NCBI RefSeq assembly: GCF_910584445.1
Contig: NZ_CAJUBO010000008.1
Span: forward strand, 42,796 to 106,795
Source: an uncultured Desulfovibrio sp.
GTDB taxonomy: Bacteria; Desulfobacterota; Desulfovibrionia; Desulfovibrionales; Desulfovibrionaceae
Direction: 5' to 3'
DNA: 64,000 bases
Shown: positions 54,272-62,822 of the stretch, one piece after another
How positions within the stretch are numbered: the stretch's first letter is position 1
How the letters are laid out: every line of letters starts with the position of its first letter
Notes under the pieces: generated by a model
Database searches by the model: none
What the model was told of the DNA's origin: nothing
Seen by the model: the letters and a program-made list of their open reading frames with translations, nothing else
Made by a program: the position numbers and the translations under genes

Positions 54272-54510
54272 GTGTTGTTCATCAATGGAAGGATGAAAAA
54301 ATATTCTTTTTATTTCACAAATTAAAGAAAACTATTGCATGAAGGAAGGATTTTTTCTGAAAAAATGCTTTCGATGCACATCGGTATCCATCGTTATCGT
54401 ACGGTATCGTACTCTGTAAATCTCTATTCTACTTCTTCAAACAACGTGTATTTATTGAACAATTGTGCTATAGTACTCCGTAACCATCAACTTTATACGG
54501 AGTTATCGCT
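54272..54510. other. AT-rich regulatory gap before alpA
   Basis: Holds short related motifs (ATCGTTATCGTACGGTATCG around 54388-54412) and, next to alpA, an inverted repeat and a possible -10 TATAGT (54469-54474). No gene seen. Confidence 0.5.
54475..54503. promoter_or_regulatory. Candidate operator at the alpA promoter
   Basis: ACTCCGTA (54475-54482) and TACGGAGT (54496-54503) are exact inverted copies, 13 bp apart, immediately after a TATAGT -10-like box and 7 bp before the alpA start. A repressor bound here would block initiation. Confidence 0.5.
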
Positions 54511-54720
54511 ATGGCATCAGATATCCCCTCCACTGGTTTTCTTCGGCTTCCGCAAGTTCTGGAACTTTTTCCCATCAGCAAGAGCGCATGGTGGAAAGGC
54601 TGTGCAACCGGCCGTTATCCAAAGCCACTGAAGCTTGGCCCGCGCACGACCGTCTGGCGCGCCGAGGACATCAAGGCGTTCATTGAAAACGCTGGTAAGG
54701 AAGGAGAAGGCCATGAATGA
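54511..54720 (+). CDS. AlpA-family DNA-binding regulator
   Basis: 69-aa MerR-like winged-helix protein. GFLRLPQVLELFPISKSAWW is the recognition helix-turn-helix, followed by GRYPKPLKLGPRTTVWRAED and IKAFIE, the family core. AlpA proteins control excision and transfer genes in P4-type elements and satellites. It overlaps the replication gene by 8 bp. Confidence 0.92.
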   Translation: MASDIPSTGFLRLPQVLELFPISKSAWWKGCATGRYPKPLKLGPRTTVWRAEDIKAFIENAGKEGEGHE

Positions 54721-56494
54721 TCTTCTCCACACTTTCCATGATGTGCTTGGTCAGCATGGCCTTGTCCCTGAAGAAATTTTTGCGGACGGCAATCTTCATC
54801 GTTGCCCCACAGAAGGCAAGCCCCACAAGCGGAATGGCGCGTATATCGCCCATCTGGACAAACCGGCCACCCTCTGGTGGTGCAACTGGGAAACTGACGA
54901 CCAGGGCACGGTCTGCGCCGAAGAAAAGCAGACACTTTCATTTGCGGAAATGTCCGCATGGCGGGAACGCCAGCACTCCATCCGGCGACAGAGGGAAGAA
55001 GAATGTACCAGACGCCATGCGGAAGCGGCCCAGCAGGCAAGACAGGAATGGAATGCGGCAAGAGTGTGCGACGCCAGCCATCCCTACTTGTGGCGCAAGG
55101 GCATTCCAGCTTTGGAAGGCATACGGCAATCGCGGGACGGTACTCTGCTTATCTCGGTTCTGGATACCGCAAACAATCTGCAAAGCCTGCAACGCATCTA
55201 TCCTGATGGAACCAAGCGCTTCCTCATTGGCAGCAAGGTCTCAGACGGCAGGTTCATCATTCAGGGGCAGCCGGAAAAGCCGATAGCCATCTGTGAAGGC
55301 TTTGCCACTGGCGCAAGCATCCATCTTGCCACTGGCTGGACGGTCTATATGGCTTTCTCCGCAAATAATCTTGCACCAGTTGCTAAGAGCGTAAAAGAAC
55401 AGTTTCCAGACAGCTCAATCATCATTTGCGGCGACAAAGACGAAACCGGACGCAGCAAAGGCGAGGAAGCGGCCCGTCTCGCAAACGCTCAACTTGTGCT
55501 TCCTCAATTCATCAGCGGGAACGGCACAGATTTCAATGACCTCCACCAGATTGAGGGCCTTGAAGCCGTCCGTTCTCAACTGGAAACAGCCCTGACCAAA
55601 CAGCACGGTCTTGTTGCCCTGGACATGAGCGAGTTCCTGTCCATGCAGATACCTGACCGGGGCTATCTTCTATCGCCCATTTTGCCGGTTCAAGGGATAG
55701 GCATCCTCTATGCTCCGCGAGGCGTGGGCAAAACCTTTGCCGCCCTGAGCGTGGCCGTGGCCGTCGCCTCCGGCGGCGCGGTGTTCAACTGGCGCGCGCC
55801 CATGCCCAAGAAGACGCTCTATGTGGACGGTGAAATGCCTGCCACGTCCATGCAGAGCCGATTGTCCTCACTTGTGGGCGGCATGGCCATCCCGCCGCAG
55901 GCGCTGAAAAACCTTTCACTCATCACACCGGACTTGCAGCCGTGCGCCATGCCGGATTTGTCCACATCCAACGGGCAAGCCATGATTGAGCCGCTCCTGA
56001 AAGGCGTGGACATGGTTGTGCTGGACAATATCGCCACACTCTGCCGCACGGGCAAGGAAAACGAATCGCAGTCCTGGCAGGCCATGCAGGCGTGGCTTCT
56101 GGATCTGCGCCGCAGGGGCATCACCGTTCTCCTGATTCACCATGCCGGAAAGTCCGGCGACCAGCGCGGCACCAGTGCGAAGGAGGACATCATGGATACG
56201 GTCATCAGCCTTCGCAGGCCCAGGGAATACGCAATGGCCGAAGGCGCGAGGTTTGAGGTTCATCTGACCAAAGCCAGGGGCATTCTCGGCGATGACGCCA
56301 AACCTTTCGAGGCCAACCTGATTACCGAAGGCAACGCCCTGCACTGGCAGGTTCGGGAAATTGAGGATGTGGAGCTGGAGGAGCTGAAAAGGTTGCTTGG
56401 CGAGGGCTACAGCATCCGTGACTGCGCCGAGGAAATGGGCAAATCGAAATCGGCTGTCCACAGACTGAAAAGAAAACTGGAAGGTCTTGATTGA
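54713..56494 (+). CDS. TOPRIM-primase/RecA-like ATPase replication protein
   Basis: 593-aa modular protein. Residues 1-60 have a possible zinc motif (HRCPTEGKPHKRNG to LWWCNWE). A TOPRIM domain follows with EGFATGAS near 193 and GDKDETGRSKGEEAA near 240. An ATPase domain of the RepA/AAA_25 type has Walker A in ILYAPRGVGKTFAALS near 332, Walker B in MVVLDNIATLC near 432, and ITVLLIHHAGKSG. The C-terminal 35 residues form a helix-turn-helix (YSIRDCAEEMGKSKSAVHRL). It probably primes and initiates replication of the excised element, acting as primase and helicase loader in one chain. Confidence 0.9.
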   Translation: MNDLLHTFHDVLGQHGLVPEEIFADGNLHRCPTEGKPHKRNGAYIAHLDKPATLWWCNWETDDQGTVCAEEKQTLSFAEMSAWRERQHSIRRQREEECTRRHAEAAQQARQEWNAARVCDASHPYLWRKGIPALEGIRQSRDGTLLISVLDTANNLQSLQRIYPDGTKRFLIGSKVSDGRFIIQGQPEKPIAICEGFATGASIHLATGWTVYMAFSANNLAPVAKSVKEQFPDSSIIICGDKDETGRSKGEEAARLANAQLVLPQFISGNGTDFNDLHQIEGLEAVRSQLETALTKQHGLVALDMSEFLSMQIPDRGYLLSPILPVQGIGILYAPRGVGKTFAALSVAVAVASGGAVFNWRAPMPKKTLYVDGEMPATSMQSRLSSLVGGMAIPPQALKNLSLITPDLQPCAMPDLSTSNGQAMIEPLLKGVDMVVLDNIATLCRTGKENESQSWQAMQAWLLDLRRRGITVLLIHHAGKSGDQRGTSAKEDIMDTVISLRRPREYAMAEGARFEVHLTKARGILGDDAKPFEANLITEGNALHWQVREIEDVELEELKRLLGEGYSIRDCAEEMGKSKSAVHRLKRKLEGLD

Positions 56495-56503
56495 GCCTAT
56501 TTT

Positions 56504-56564
56504 CAGGTGTCCCGCTGTACCGCTGCTTAAGCGTCGGTACAGCGGGACACCTGTTTCCTACAGG
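56504..56564. repeat. 19-bp inverted repeat upstream of mobV
   Basis: CAGGTGTCCCGCTGTACCG (56504-56522) pairs perfectly with CGGTACAGCGGGACACCTG (56535-56553), loop 12 bases. A second small stem CCTGT/ACAGG (56550-56564) overlaps its right end. It lies between the replication gene stop and the MobV start, so it is either the terminator of the former or the oriT hairpin of the latter. Confidence 0.8.
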
Positions 56565-56580
56565 ATAAGGAAGTTTCATT

Positions 56581-57804
56581 ATGTCCACACTCGTCCTGCA
56601 CATGAGCAAGTTCAAAAAGGATGCCGTTCGCGGCATCCAGTCGCACAATAGGCGCGAACGCGAGAGCCATTCCAACCCTGATATTGATTACAGCCGAAGT
56701 GCGGGAAACTACGACCTTCATGAATCAACCTCCGACAACTACGCGCAGGCCATCCAGAATCGCATTGACGATCTGCTCATGGTCAAGGCTGTCCGCAAGG
56801 ATGCCGTGCATATGTGCGGTCTGATTGTCAGTTCGGACAAATCGTTCTTTACCCGCATGGGCAAGGAGGAAACCAGGCGGTTTTTCGAGGAAGCCGCGGC
56901 CTATCTCACGGATTTTGTCGGCAAGGAAAACGTCATCTCCGCAATGGTGCATATGGATGAAAAGACGCCGCACATGCACTTTCTTCATGTGCCGGTGACG
57001 CCGGATGGACGGCTCAGCGCCAACAGCATTTATACCCGCGCCAGTCTGAAAAAGCTGCAAACCGAGTTGCCGAACTACCTGCAAAGTCGAGGCTTTGAGA
57101 TTCAGCGCGGCGTCGAGCAGAAACCGGGGGCAGCGAAAAAGCATCTGGATACGCGGGAGTTCAAGCAGCAACAGGAGGCTCTGAACAATCTGATTCTGGA
57201 ATCTGAAGAACTTGCCCAAAATTCCCGACAAATCCTTGATGATCTGGAACAGCGTGAAGAAGAACTGAAAAAGAACATTGAAGCGTATGAGCGACAGGCT
57301 GAAGAGGCGGAAAAGATTCTTCGGGAAGATTCCGCTTTACCGAAGGCATCCATGTTCAACTACCAGTCCGTGCTGAAAAAAGTATCCTTCATCATTGCCG
57401 AGCTGAAAAAGGCGCTTGCCGTCACACACATTGCTCAAAAGCAGAAAGAAAACCTGCAAAAGGAAGTGGAGGCGTTACGCAAAAAGCAGGCACAGCTTGA
57501 AGCGGAATACACGGCTCACAGGAAACAAAGCCATGAGGAAAAAGAGGAGATGGAGACGCTGTTGAAGAAAATGAAAAGACTCATGGCAGGCTATCAGGAG
57601 TTTTTGCGTCAGCCGGAAATCCGCCCGCTGCATCTCGACTTTGTGGAGCGCAAGCGAGCCGAACAGCTCCAGCGTCAGCAGGAAAAGGCACAGCAGAAGC
57701 GCGAACGTCAGGAAGAGGAAGCCCGGCAACAGGCCGAGCGAGAACGGCACATCCAGCAAGAGCCGGAAGCCGTGACCCAACGCCGTCGCTCAAGGATGCG
57801 CTGA
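56581..57804 (+). CDS. MobV (Pre/Mob) family relaxase
   Basis: 407-aa mobilization relaxase. The N-terminal 200 residues are the catalytic domain with motif 3 in AMVHMDEKTPHMHFLHVPV, the two metal-binding histidines typical of the Pre/Mob family, and NRRERESHSNPDIDYSR as motif 1 (a conserved Asn-Pro-Asp-Ile). The C-terminal half is a long charged coiled coil rich in Gln/Glu/Arg (EKAQQKRERQEEEARQQ). It nicks oriT so that a conjugative helper can transfer the element. AAGGAAG upstream of ATG 56581 is a usable ribosome site. Confidence 0.93.
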   Translation: MSTLVLHMSKFKKDAVRGIQSHNRRERESHSNPDIDYSRSAGNYDLHESTSDNYAQAIQNRIDDLLMVKAVRKDAVHMCGLIVSSDKSFFTRMGKEETRRFFEEAAAYLTDFVGKENVISAMVHMDEKTPHMHFLHVPVTPDGRLSANSIYTRASLKKLQTELPNYLQSRGFEIQRGVEQKPGAAKKHLDTREFKQQQEALNNLILESEELAQNSRQILDDLEQREEELKKNIEAYERQAEEAEKILREDSALPKASMFNYQSVLKKVSFIIAELKKALAVTHIAQKQKENLQKEVEALRKKQAQLEAEYTAHRKQSHEEKEEMETLLKKMKRLMAGYQEFLRQPEIRPLHLDFVERKRAEQLQRQQEKAQQKRERQEEEARQQAERERHIQQEPEAVTQRRRSRMR

Positions 57805-57839
57805 CCGTCCGCCGGGAATCCCGACTCGAAGGCGAGTCA

Positions 57840-57851
57840 TAGCCCACTAGG
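57840..57851 (+). repeat. Core direct repeat, left end of IME-2 (attL)
   Basis: TAGCCCACTAGG, identical to 63923-63934. The flanking bases differ between copies, so the identity block is exactly 12 bp. Confidence 0.65.
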
Positions 57852-57965
57852 CTACAATTATAAGATTTTACCGGACGGCATTAGACTAAAAATTTTTATA
57901 TTTACAACTAGTTATATTGCAAATGCCAGTATTGAGGAGTATCAAAATCCATTGACCTCCAAGAC

Positions 57966-57989
57966 TTTTAGGGGTATTTTTAGGGGTAT
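57966..57989 (+). repeat. Tandem 12-mer pair, left arm site of IME-2
   Basis: Two exact adjacent copies of TTTTAGGGGTAT, 50 bp before the integrase start. They probably bind the integrase N-terminal domain. Confidence 0.65.
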
Positions 57990-58038
57990 GAAAACGGGAC
58001 GTCTTTAGCGATTTTTATGCCGATTATGGAGGCTTGTC

Positions 58039-59256
58039 ATGCCCAGAGTCATCAAACCGCTTACAGCTGTCCAAGTCAAGAATGCGAAACCCCAGAACAA
58101 GCCCTACAAACTTTATGATGGCGGCGGCCTGTTTTTGTTGGTCACTCCGGCCGGGGGAAAGCTCTGGCGCTTGAAATATCGACAGGAGAACGGCAAGGAA
58201 GGGCTTCTTTCCTTTGGTTCATACCCGGCGGTATCTTTGGAACAGGCACGGCGAAAACGTGACGAAGCGAAGCAGCAAAAGGCATCCGGGAACGATCCGG
58301 GACAAATTGCTCGCGCCGAGAAGGCCGAAAGCAAGTCGCTTGCCAGAAATACCTTTGGAGCTATTGCCGGGCAATGGATTGATTTCATGGGCTCCAAGAT
58401 AGCTCCGCAGACCCTGAAATATTACAATTCCCTCATGAAGAATTATCTTCTCCCAAATTTCGGGGACATGCCTGTTAAAAAAATCAAACCATCGCACTTG
58501 ATAGAGGTATTCAGAAAAATTGAGGAAAAAGGGACTTTGTACAGTTCAAAGCGATCATGCCAGATTTGTTCAAAAGTCATGCAGTATGCGGTTGCCCTTG
58601 AAATCATCGAAATCAACCCTGTCCCATCCATTCGGCAATTACTGAAGGTTCCCAAATACGGCCATTTTTCAGCTGTCACCGCCCCTGAATCATTGGGCAG
58701 TATCTTATACAAGATAGATCAGTACAAGGGATATGGTACTATACGCAACGCCTTGCGGATGATGCCGTATGTTTTTGTACGCTCCAGCGAGCTTATGAAT
58801 GCTCAATGGAAAGACATGAATTTTGACGCCTGTGAATGGCGCTACACAGTTCACAAAACAAATACCCCCCACATTGTTCCCCTGGCTCCCCAGGTAATTG
58901 CCATTCTCGACGAACAAAGAAAAATTTCCGGGGAATGCGAGCTTGTTTTTCCCGGTTATCACGACAAGACAAAGCCCATGGGACCCAGTTCACTGTGCAG
59001 TGCTCTCCGCAAGCTGGGAATACCTTATTCCGACATGACTGTTCACGGGTTCCGGGCCACAGCGCGCACCCTTCTTGATGAGGTTTTGGGCGAACGCTAT
59101 GAACATATTGAACACCAGCTTGCCCACGCTGTTCATGATCCGAATGGTCGTGCCTACAACCGTACCGAGCATCTTGTCGAGCGTAAAAGGATGATGAACA
59201 GATGGGCTGCATATCTGGATGAACTGCGGGAAAAGGCCCGACCTGCGAACCCGTAA
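58039..59256 (+). CDS. int: Tyrosine integrase of IME-2 (P4/DUF4102 type)
   Basis: 405-aa recombinase homologous along its length to the IME-1 integrase. It has YKLYDGGGLFLLVTPAGGKL and LLSFGSYPAVSLEQARRKRD in DUF4102, the catalytic Arg in VFVRSSELMNAQWKDMN, H-x-x-R in TVHGFRATARTLLDE, His in EHQLAHAVHD and Tyr in GRAYNRTEHLVERKRMM. GGAGG precedes ATG 58039. Arm-type repeats and the core repeat lie directly upstream, as expected for its attL. Confidence 0.95.
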   Translation: MPRVIKPLTAVQVKNAKPQNKPYKLYDGGGLFLLVTPAGGKLWRLKYRQENGKEGLLSFGSYPAVSLEQARRKRDEAKQQKASGNDPGQIARAEKAESKSLARNTFGAIAGQWIDFMGSKIAPQTLKYYNSLMKNYLLPNFGDMPVKKIKPSHLIEVFRKIEEKGTLYSSKRSCQICSKVMQYAVALEIIEINPVPSIRQLLKVPKYGHFSAVTAPESLGSILYKIDQYKGYGTIRNALRMMPYVFVRSSELMNAQWKDMNFDACEWRYTVHKTNTPHIVPLAPQVIAILDEQRKISGECELVFPGYHDKTKPMGPSSLCSALRKLGIPYSDMTVHGFRATARTLLDEVLGERYEHIEHQLAHAVHDPNGRAYNRTEHLVERKRMMNRWAAYLDELREKARPANP

Positions 59257-59430
59257 TCATACATTATCCTGTTTTCCTATCGCTTTTGGCATGAGCGTAG
59301 TACAGTGTCTCCGAACGGGGACACATGGAAAATCAAAATTCAAAAAGATATTTCTATAAACGCAACTGTCATCTTCAACATGCGGCGCGGTCAAAGGTTC
59401 ATGCATTGGCCGCGCCGCTTCTCTTCCACC

Positions 59431-59775
59431 TCATATCCTGTCCGGGCTTCCCTGCTTCCCCTTTTCCCCCGCGTCACCGGGGAGAGCCGTGTCTTTTCCC
59501 AACCCTTCTCCATCCGTTGCAAGCTCCGGTTTCGGAGCTTTCTCAAACAGCCCTTGCAGCCTGGCAAGCGGAACCGATACCCCGGCCTCCGCCAGCAAGT
59601 CCCGGATGTCCTGTAACGTGTAGCCCTGCCGCATGGCCTTTTTGATGCCGTTGACCAGAAATTCCGCGACTTCCCCGCGAGTCTTTCCCGCCTCTTTCAC
59701 CGGCAGATTGCGGAGCTTTTTCCGGGCGGTCTCTATCTGTTCCATTGTATAGCGTCGAGCTGTTGCCACAAGCAT
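59431..59775 (-). CDS. MobC-like mobilization accessory protein
   Basis: 114-aa basic helical protein. RRYTMEQIETARKKLRNLPV, KEAGKTRGEVAEFLVNGIKK and GYTLQDIRDLLAEAGVSVPL resemble small MobC/TraK-type accessory proteins of mobilizable plasmids, in which helices contact oriT and recruit the relaxase. ATG 59775 was chosen because AAGGAAGG lies just upstream; a TTG further out is in frame. It is divergent from the second MobC-like gene, across the oriT-containing gap. The C-terminus is disordered. Confidence 0.7.
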   Translation of the reverse strand: MLVATARRYTMEQIETARKKLRNLPVKEAGKTRGEVAEFLVNGIKKAMRQGYTLQDIRDLLAEAGVSVPLARLQGLFEKAPKPELATDGEGLGKDTALPGDAGEKGKQGSPDRI

Positions 59776-60224
59776 CACCTTCCTTGTCAAAAATTCCTTT
59801 TCCTTTCCAATACCACGGTAAAAACTTTATTGACAACTTTTCTTACCGGACAAATGCGTCCCAAACTGGATAGATACGGACGCTATTCCACAAATACGGA
59901 CAATTCCTTTTTTGCACTTTTTCATCTTCTAATCCTATTTCCGCCGGAATGTATTGTTCAAGGAAAAACAATACCGTCTTTTTGTCTTTTTCTCTGGCCT
60001 TCAAGCGCATTTTTCATCTATGCTTGCGCCAAAAGAGGAAGCATGGCGCAACTGATGCGCCAGCCGAAGGGTGAAGGTAGTGTTCCAGAGACTGAGGAGC
60101 GTTCTTCTTTACAGGATGGTAGCTGTCTGACAACAGCTCGCATCCTGCCAAAGGCTTCGCCTCTGGACTCCAAAGAGCGTTCGGCGCTTCGCTTCTCACG
60201 CTCGCAAAAAGGCAGGAAAGGCAG
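59776..60224. other. Divergent mobilization control region containing a candidate oriT
   Basis: 449 bp between the divergent accessory genes. ATACGGAC occurs at 59874-59881 and 59894-59901. The nick-like motif and its inverted repeat are at 60121-60148 (listed separately). The plus-strand open frame across it shows no protein-like features and is not called. Confidence 0.55.
60121..60148 (+). other. Candidate oriT of IME-2
   Basis: Inverted repeat AGCTGT (60121-60126) and ACAGCT (60133-60138) followed, after CG, by CATCCTGC (60141-60148), which fits the YATCCTG/Y nick consensus used by MOBP-type relaxases. It is 77 bp upstream of the accessory gene and 400 bp upstream of the relaxase gene, the usual position. 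Confidence 0.6.
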
Positions 60225-60548
60225 ATGGAAAAGCGGAAGGCGGCAAACAGATTTCAGAGGCGACGGACGCTCCGGCTTACCGCCGAGGAAGACGACAGAT
60301 TGACCAGGCAGGCCGTGACAGCCGGAATCTCCGTTTCCGAATACATGCGGCGATTGTTCTTCGGCTGCAGGCCCATCATCGCCAGAACGGATGACCAGAC
60401 CATCCGGGAACTGCGGCGGCTTGGGGGACTGCTCAAGCATCATTTTGACGTGGTGAAGCATACGGGAAACGCAGCCACTCTTGCAGAACTGGACGCCGCC
60501 TTGTGGGAAGTCCGGGTAGCCATTGAAGCCCTGAGCGAAAAACAATGA
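60225..60548 (+). CDS. Relaxosome accessory protein (ribbon-helix-helix, MobC-like)
   Basis: 107-aa protein. RRRTLRLTAEEDDRLTRQAV then TAGISVSEYMRRLFFG is a ribbon-helix-helix DNA-binding pattern (beta strand with R-x-L-x-L, then ISVSEYMR). The C-terminal half, RELRRLGGLLKHHFDVVKH, matches relaxosome proteins of MOBP systems. It binds oriT and helps the relaxase nick. AGGAAAGG precedes ATG 60225. It overlaps the relaxase gene by 4 bp. Confidence 0.85.
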   Translation: MEKRKAANRFQRRRTLRLTAEEDDRLTRQAVTAGISVSEYMRRLFFGCRPIIARTDDQTIRELRRLGGLLKHHFDVVKHTGNAATLAELDAALWEVRVAIEALSEKQ

Positions 60549-62164
60549 TTGTCAAAAAGCTCAAGCGTACCAGCTTCAAGAAATCCAAGTCCACCATGAT
60601 CGGTGGTCTGGTGGACTATATCCTTGCCGAACAAGACGACAACGGGAAAGACAAACTTGCTTTCGCCGGAAGCAGAAATTTCCTGACCATGACTGTTGCC
60701 GCGCAGAAAAGGGAGATGATTTCCCTTGCCGAGGAATCCATCCAGAGCAAAATGCCGGTCACACACTGGATTCTGTCATGGCAGGAAAACGAACAGCCTT
60801 CCCGTGAACAGGTGGATGAGGCGGTCAGTCTCTTTCTCCGGGGAATGAGACTGGCCGAACATCAGACGATCTACGCCCTGCACAAGAACACGGGAAATTA
60901 TCACCTCCATATCGTCGTGAACCGGACGCATCCCTATACGGAAAAGGTAATTCAGCCGCACAGAGGTTTCGATATCGAGGCGGCGCACAAGATTGTTGCC
61001 GCAATCGAACACAAACAGGGTTGGGCGTCGCAGATGAATGCCCGCTATCGCGTCAATGAACAGGGATATGTGGTCAAAAACCTCCAGCGGCGGGAACAGG
61101 TAAAACCCAAGCCCAAGGCCGAGGACTTTGAAAGCGCCACGGGCGAAAAGTCCGCACAGCGCATTGCCCAGGAACGCGGCCATGCCGTCATCCAGAACGC
61201 CTCCTCCTGGGAAGAACTTCACGCCGGGCTGGATGCGGTCGGTCTGCGTTTTTCCCGCAAGGGTTCCGGCGCGGTGATTTTTGTGGGCGACACGGCGGTC
61301 AAGGCGTCCAGCGTGGACAGGAATTTTAGCATGTCCAAGCTGTGCAAGCGGCTCGGCGAGTTCAAACCCGGCTACTACTCCGAACAGGCATTCAAGAAGT
61401 CCGCCCCAGAGCCGGTCAGTCATGTGTGCCGAGAGGAATGGCAGGAGTATCAGCAGGAGCGGCAGAGGCTGGCAGAAGAAAGACGCCTCGCTAAGGCGAA
61501 GCGGGAGGAAGAATGGGAGGCACTGGAACGGCGACAAACAGAGCGCCGTGAGGCGGCTACGGCCCGTCTTGCCGCGCACGGGCTTTCCGTATTGAACATT
61601 GCCCGGCATTTCCTGAAAGAACAGGAGCGGCAGGAAAAAGCGGTATTGCGGGATAGGCAGTCTCAAGCAGAAAAACCGGAACGGCTCCCCCGCTTCAAGC
61701 ACTGGCTCGGCAAGCGCAGTCCGCATCTTGGCAATCTGTGGCGTTTTCGGAGAAGGATCGCTCCCGGCGTGGAGGTCAGGAAACGCGAGTTCCCCAGGGT
61801 CGGTACATTGGCTTCCCCGTATGCCGCCTACCGGGAAATGGTCAAAAAGCGTTTTCCCGAAAAGATGGACGAATCACGGCTGGATGCGGCCATTGTTTTG
61901 TACATGCGCTGTGCCGGGTACACGCCACAGGAAGTTGCCAACGAAGTATTCAGACACACCCCCGCCCGCCCCACGGGACAGAGCCGTGATGAACGGATAG
62001 AGTACGGGCGCAGGGTGGTCTGGTACGCCTTCGGCACGGCAGGAGATATTGATATTGCAAATGTGCAGCCTACGATGGAGCATATTCAGAAGTTCAACCT
62101 TGAGGCTGAGAAAATGGAACGGGAGAGAACACAGCAGGAGCATCGCGCGTTTCGTTTACGCTGA
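60545..62164 (+). CDS. MOBP-type relaxase
   Basis: 539-aa relaxase/mobilization nuclease. The N-terminal 200 residues form the relaxase domain: motif I in KKSKSTMIGGLVDYILAEQD with the nearby tyrosine, and motif III in HKNTGNYHLHIVVNRTHPYT (H-x-H-x3-N). The middle (about 300-370) is a charged coiled coil. The C-terminal 130 residues hold a small helical domain, LDAAIVLYMRCAGYTPQEVA NEVF-type, resembling those in large plasmid relaxases. It nicks oriT and pilots the strand to a helper conjugation system; no mating-pair genes are present. Confidence 0.92.
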   Translation: MIVKKLKRTSFKKSKSTMIGGLVDYILAEQDDNGKDKLAFAGSRNFLTMTVAAQKREMISLAEESIQSKMPVTHWILSWQENEQPSREQVDEAVSLFLRGMRLAEHQTIYALHKNTGNYHLHIVVNRTHPYTEKVIQPHRGFDIEAAHKIVAAIEHKQGWASQMNARYRVNEQGYVVKNLQRREQVKPKPKAEDFESATGEKSAQRIAQERGHAVIQNASSWEELHAGLDAVGLRFSRKGSGAVIFVGDTAVKASSVDRNFSMSKLCKRLGEFKPGYYSEQAFKKSAPEPVSHVCREEWQEYQQERQRLAEERRLAKAKREEEWEALERRQTERREAATARLAAHGLSVLNIARHFLKEQERQEKAVLRDRQSQAEKPERLPRFKHWLGKRSPHLGNLWRFRRRIAPGVEVRKREFPRVGTLASPYAAYREMVKKRFPEKMDESRLDAAIVLYMRCAGYTPQEVANEVFRHTPARPTGQSRDERIEYGRRVVWYAFGTAGDIDIANVQPTMEHIQKFNLEAEKMERERTQQEHRAFRLR

Positions 62165-62327
62165 GCCAGTCCTTTATATGCACCAGCGTTCAGCTTTGCC
62201 AATTCAAGCAATGGTAAATAAAGCTCTCTAGGATATAAAAATCTTTTCGTTGACCAGAGCGTGCAGCTTGAGTATCATTAAACTAACCTGCTTGAATAAA
62301 TCATCTCTCGCGGATGGAGTTTTCATT

Positions 62328-62732
62328 ATGGTAAATTTCTATTTTGGGTTGAGATGGAGCAGAGCAACAATTAATTGGGGCTATCAGGGTAAGCGAGGTG
62401 TATTGTTAGGATATAAAAAGTCAGCGAAAGATGGCAATATCAATTTTTCATCTTATACTGGATTTTATGTGTTATATAATAATGATAGAGCGATTTATAT
62501 ATCAAATTCTTGGTATGAAAATCAAAAAAACAATAGTTATTTAATGTATGATTGTTTAAAGCGACACACAAAACAAAAGAAAATTTGGAATTATTTTTCA
62601 TTTATAGTTAAGGAAAATACCAAAGCTAAAATTGAGCTTGTTTACCTTATAGATGCCATGATTAATTACAAATTAAACCATTCAATATACAATACAAAAT
62701 ATGTATTAACTGAACTTTTTCAACATATTTAG
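62328..62732 (+). CDS. AT-rich cargo protein with divergent GIY-YIG-like domain
   Basis: 134-aa basic protein, much more AT-rich than the relaxase gene. I do not recognise it with certainty. The middle, SSYTGFYVLYNNDRAIYISN, resembles the paired GIY..YIG strands, and the following MYDCLKRHTKQKKIWNYFSF resembles the R/K-L-x-x-H and W-x-x-F-S segments of small GIY-YIG nucleases. The usual glycine after the second motif is Ser (YIS), so activity is uncertain. Start ATG 62328 has GGAG upstream; the frame extends to 62250 without a better site. A defence or toxin role is possible from its cargo position only. Confidence 0.55.
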   Translation: MVNFYFGLRWSRATINWGYQGKRGVLLGYKKSAKDGNINFSSYTGFYVLYNNDRAIYISNSWYENQKNNSYLMYDCLKRHTKQKKIWNYFSFIVKENTKAKIELVYLIDAMINYKLNHSIYNTKYVLTELFQHI

Positions 62733-62822
62733 CTCTATAAAAAGTACAATTACATATTTGTTGATTTTTTGTACTAATACTTCCAATAAGCTAGCTTACA
62801 GGGATATAAAATTTCAGCGTGA

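Noticed and set aside
57806..57878. tRNA-like cloverleaf (CCGTCCG/CGGACGG closing stem with three internal hairpins)
   Set aside because: The anticodon and T arms do not have valid loop sizes, and the fold spans the left junction of IME-2, so pairing of the two ends is probably coincidental.
59830..60303. 157-aa plus-strand frame across the mobilization control region
   Set aside because: It overlaps the candidate oriT and the accessory gene start, has no ribosome site and no protein-like pattern.
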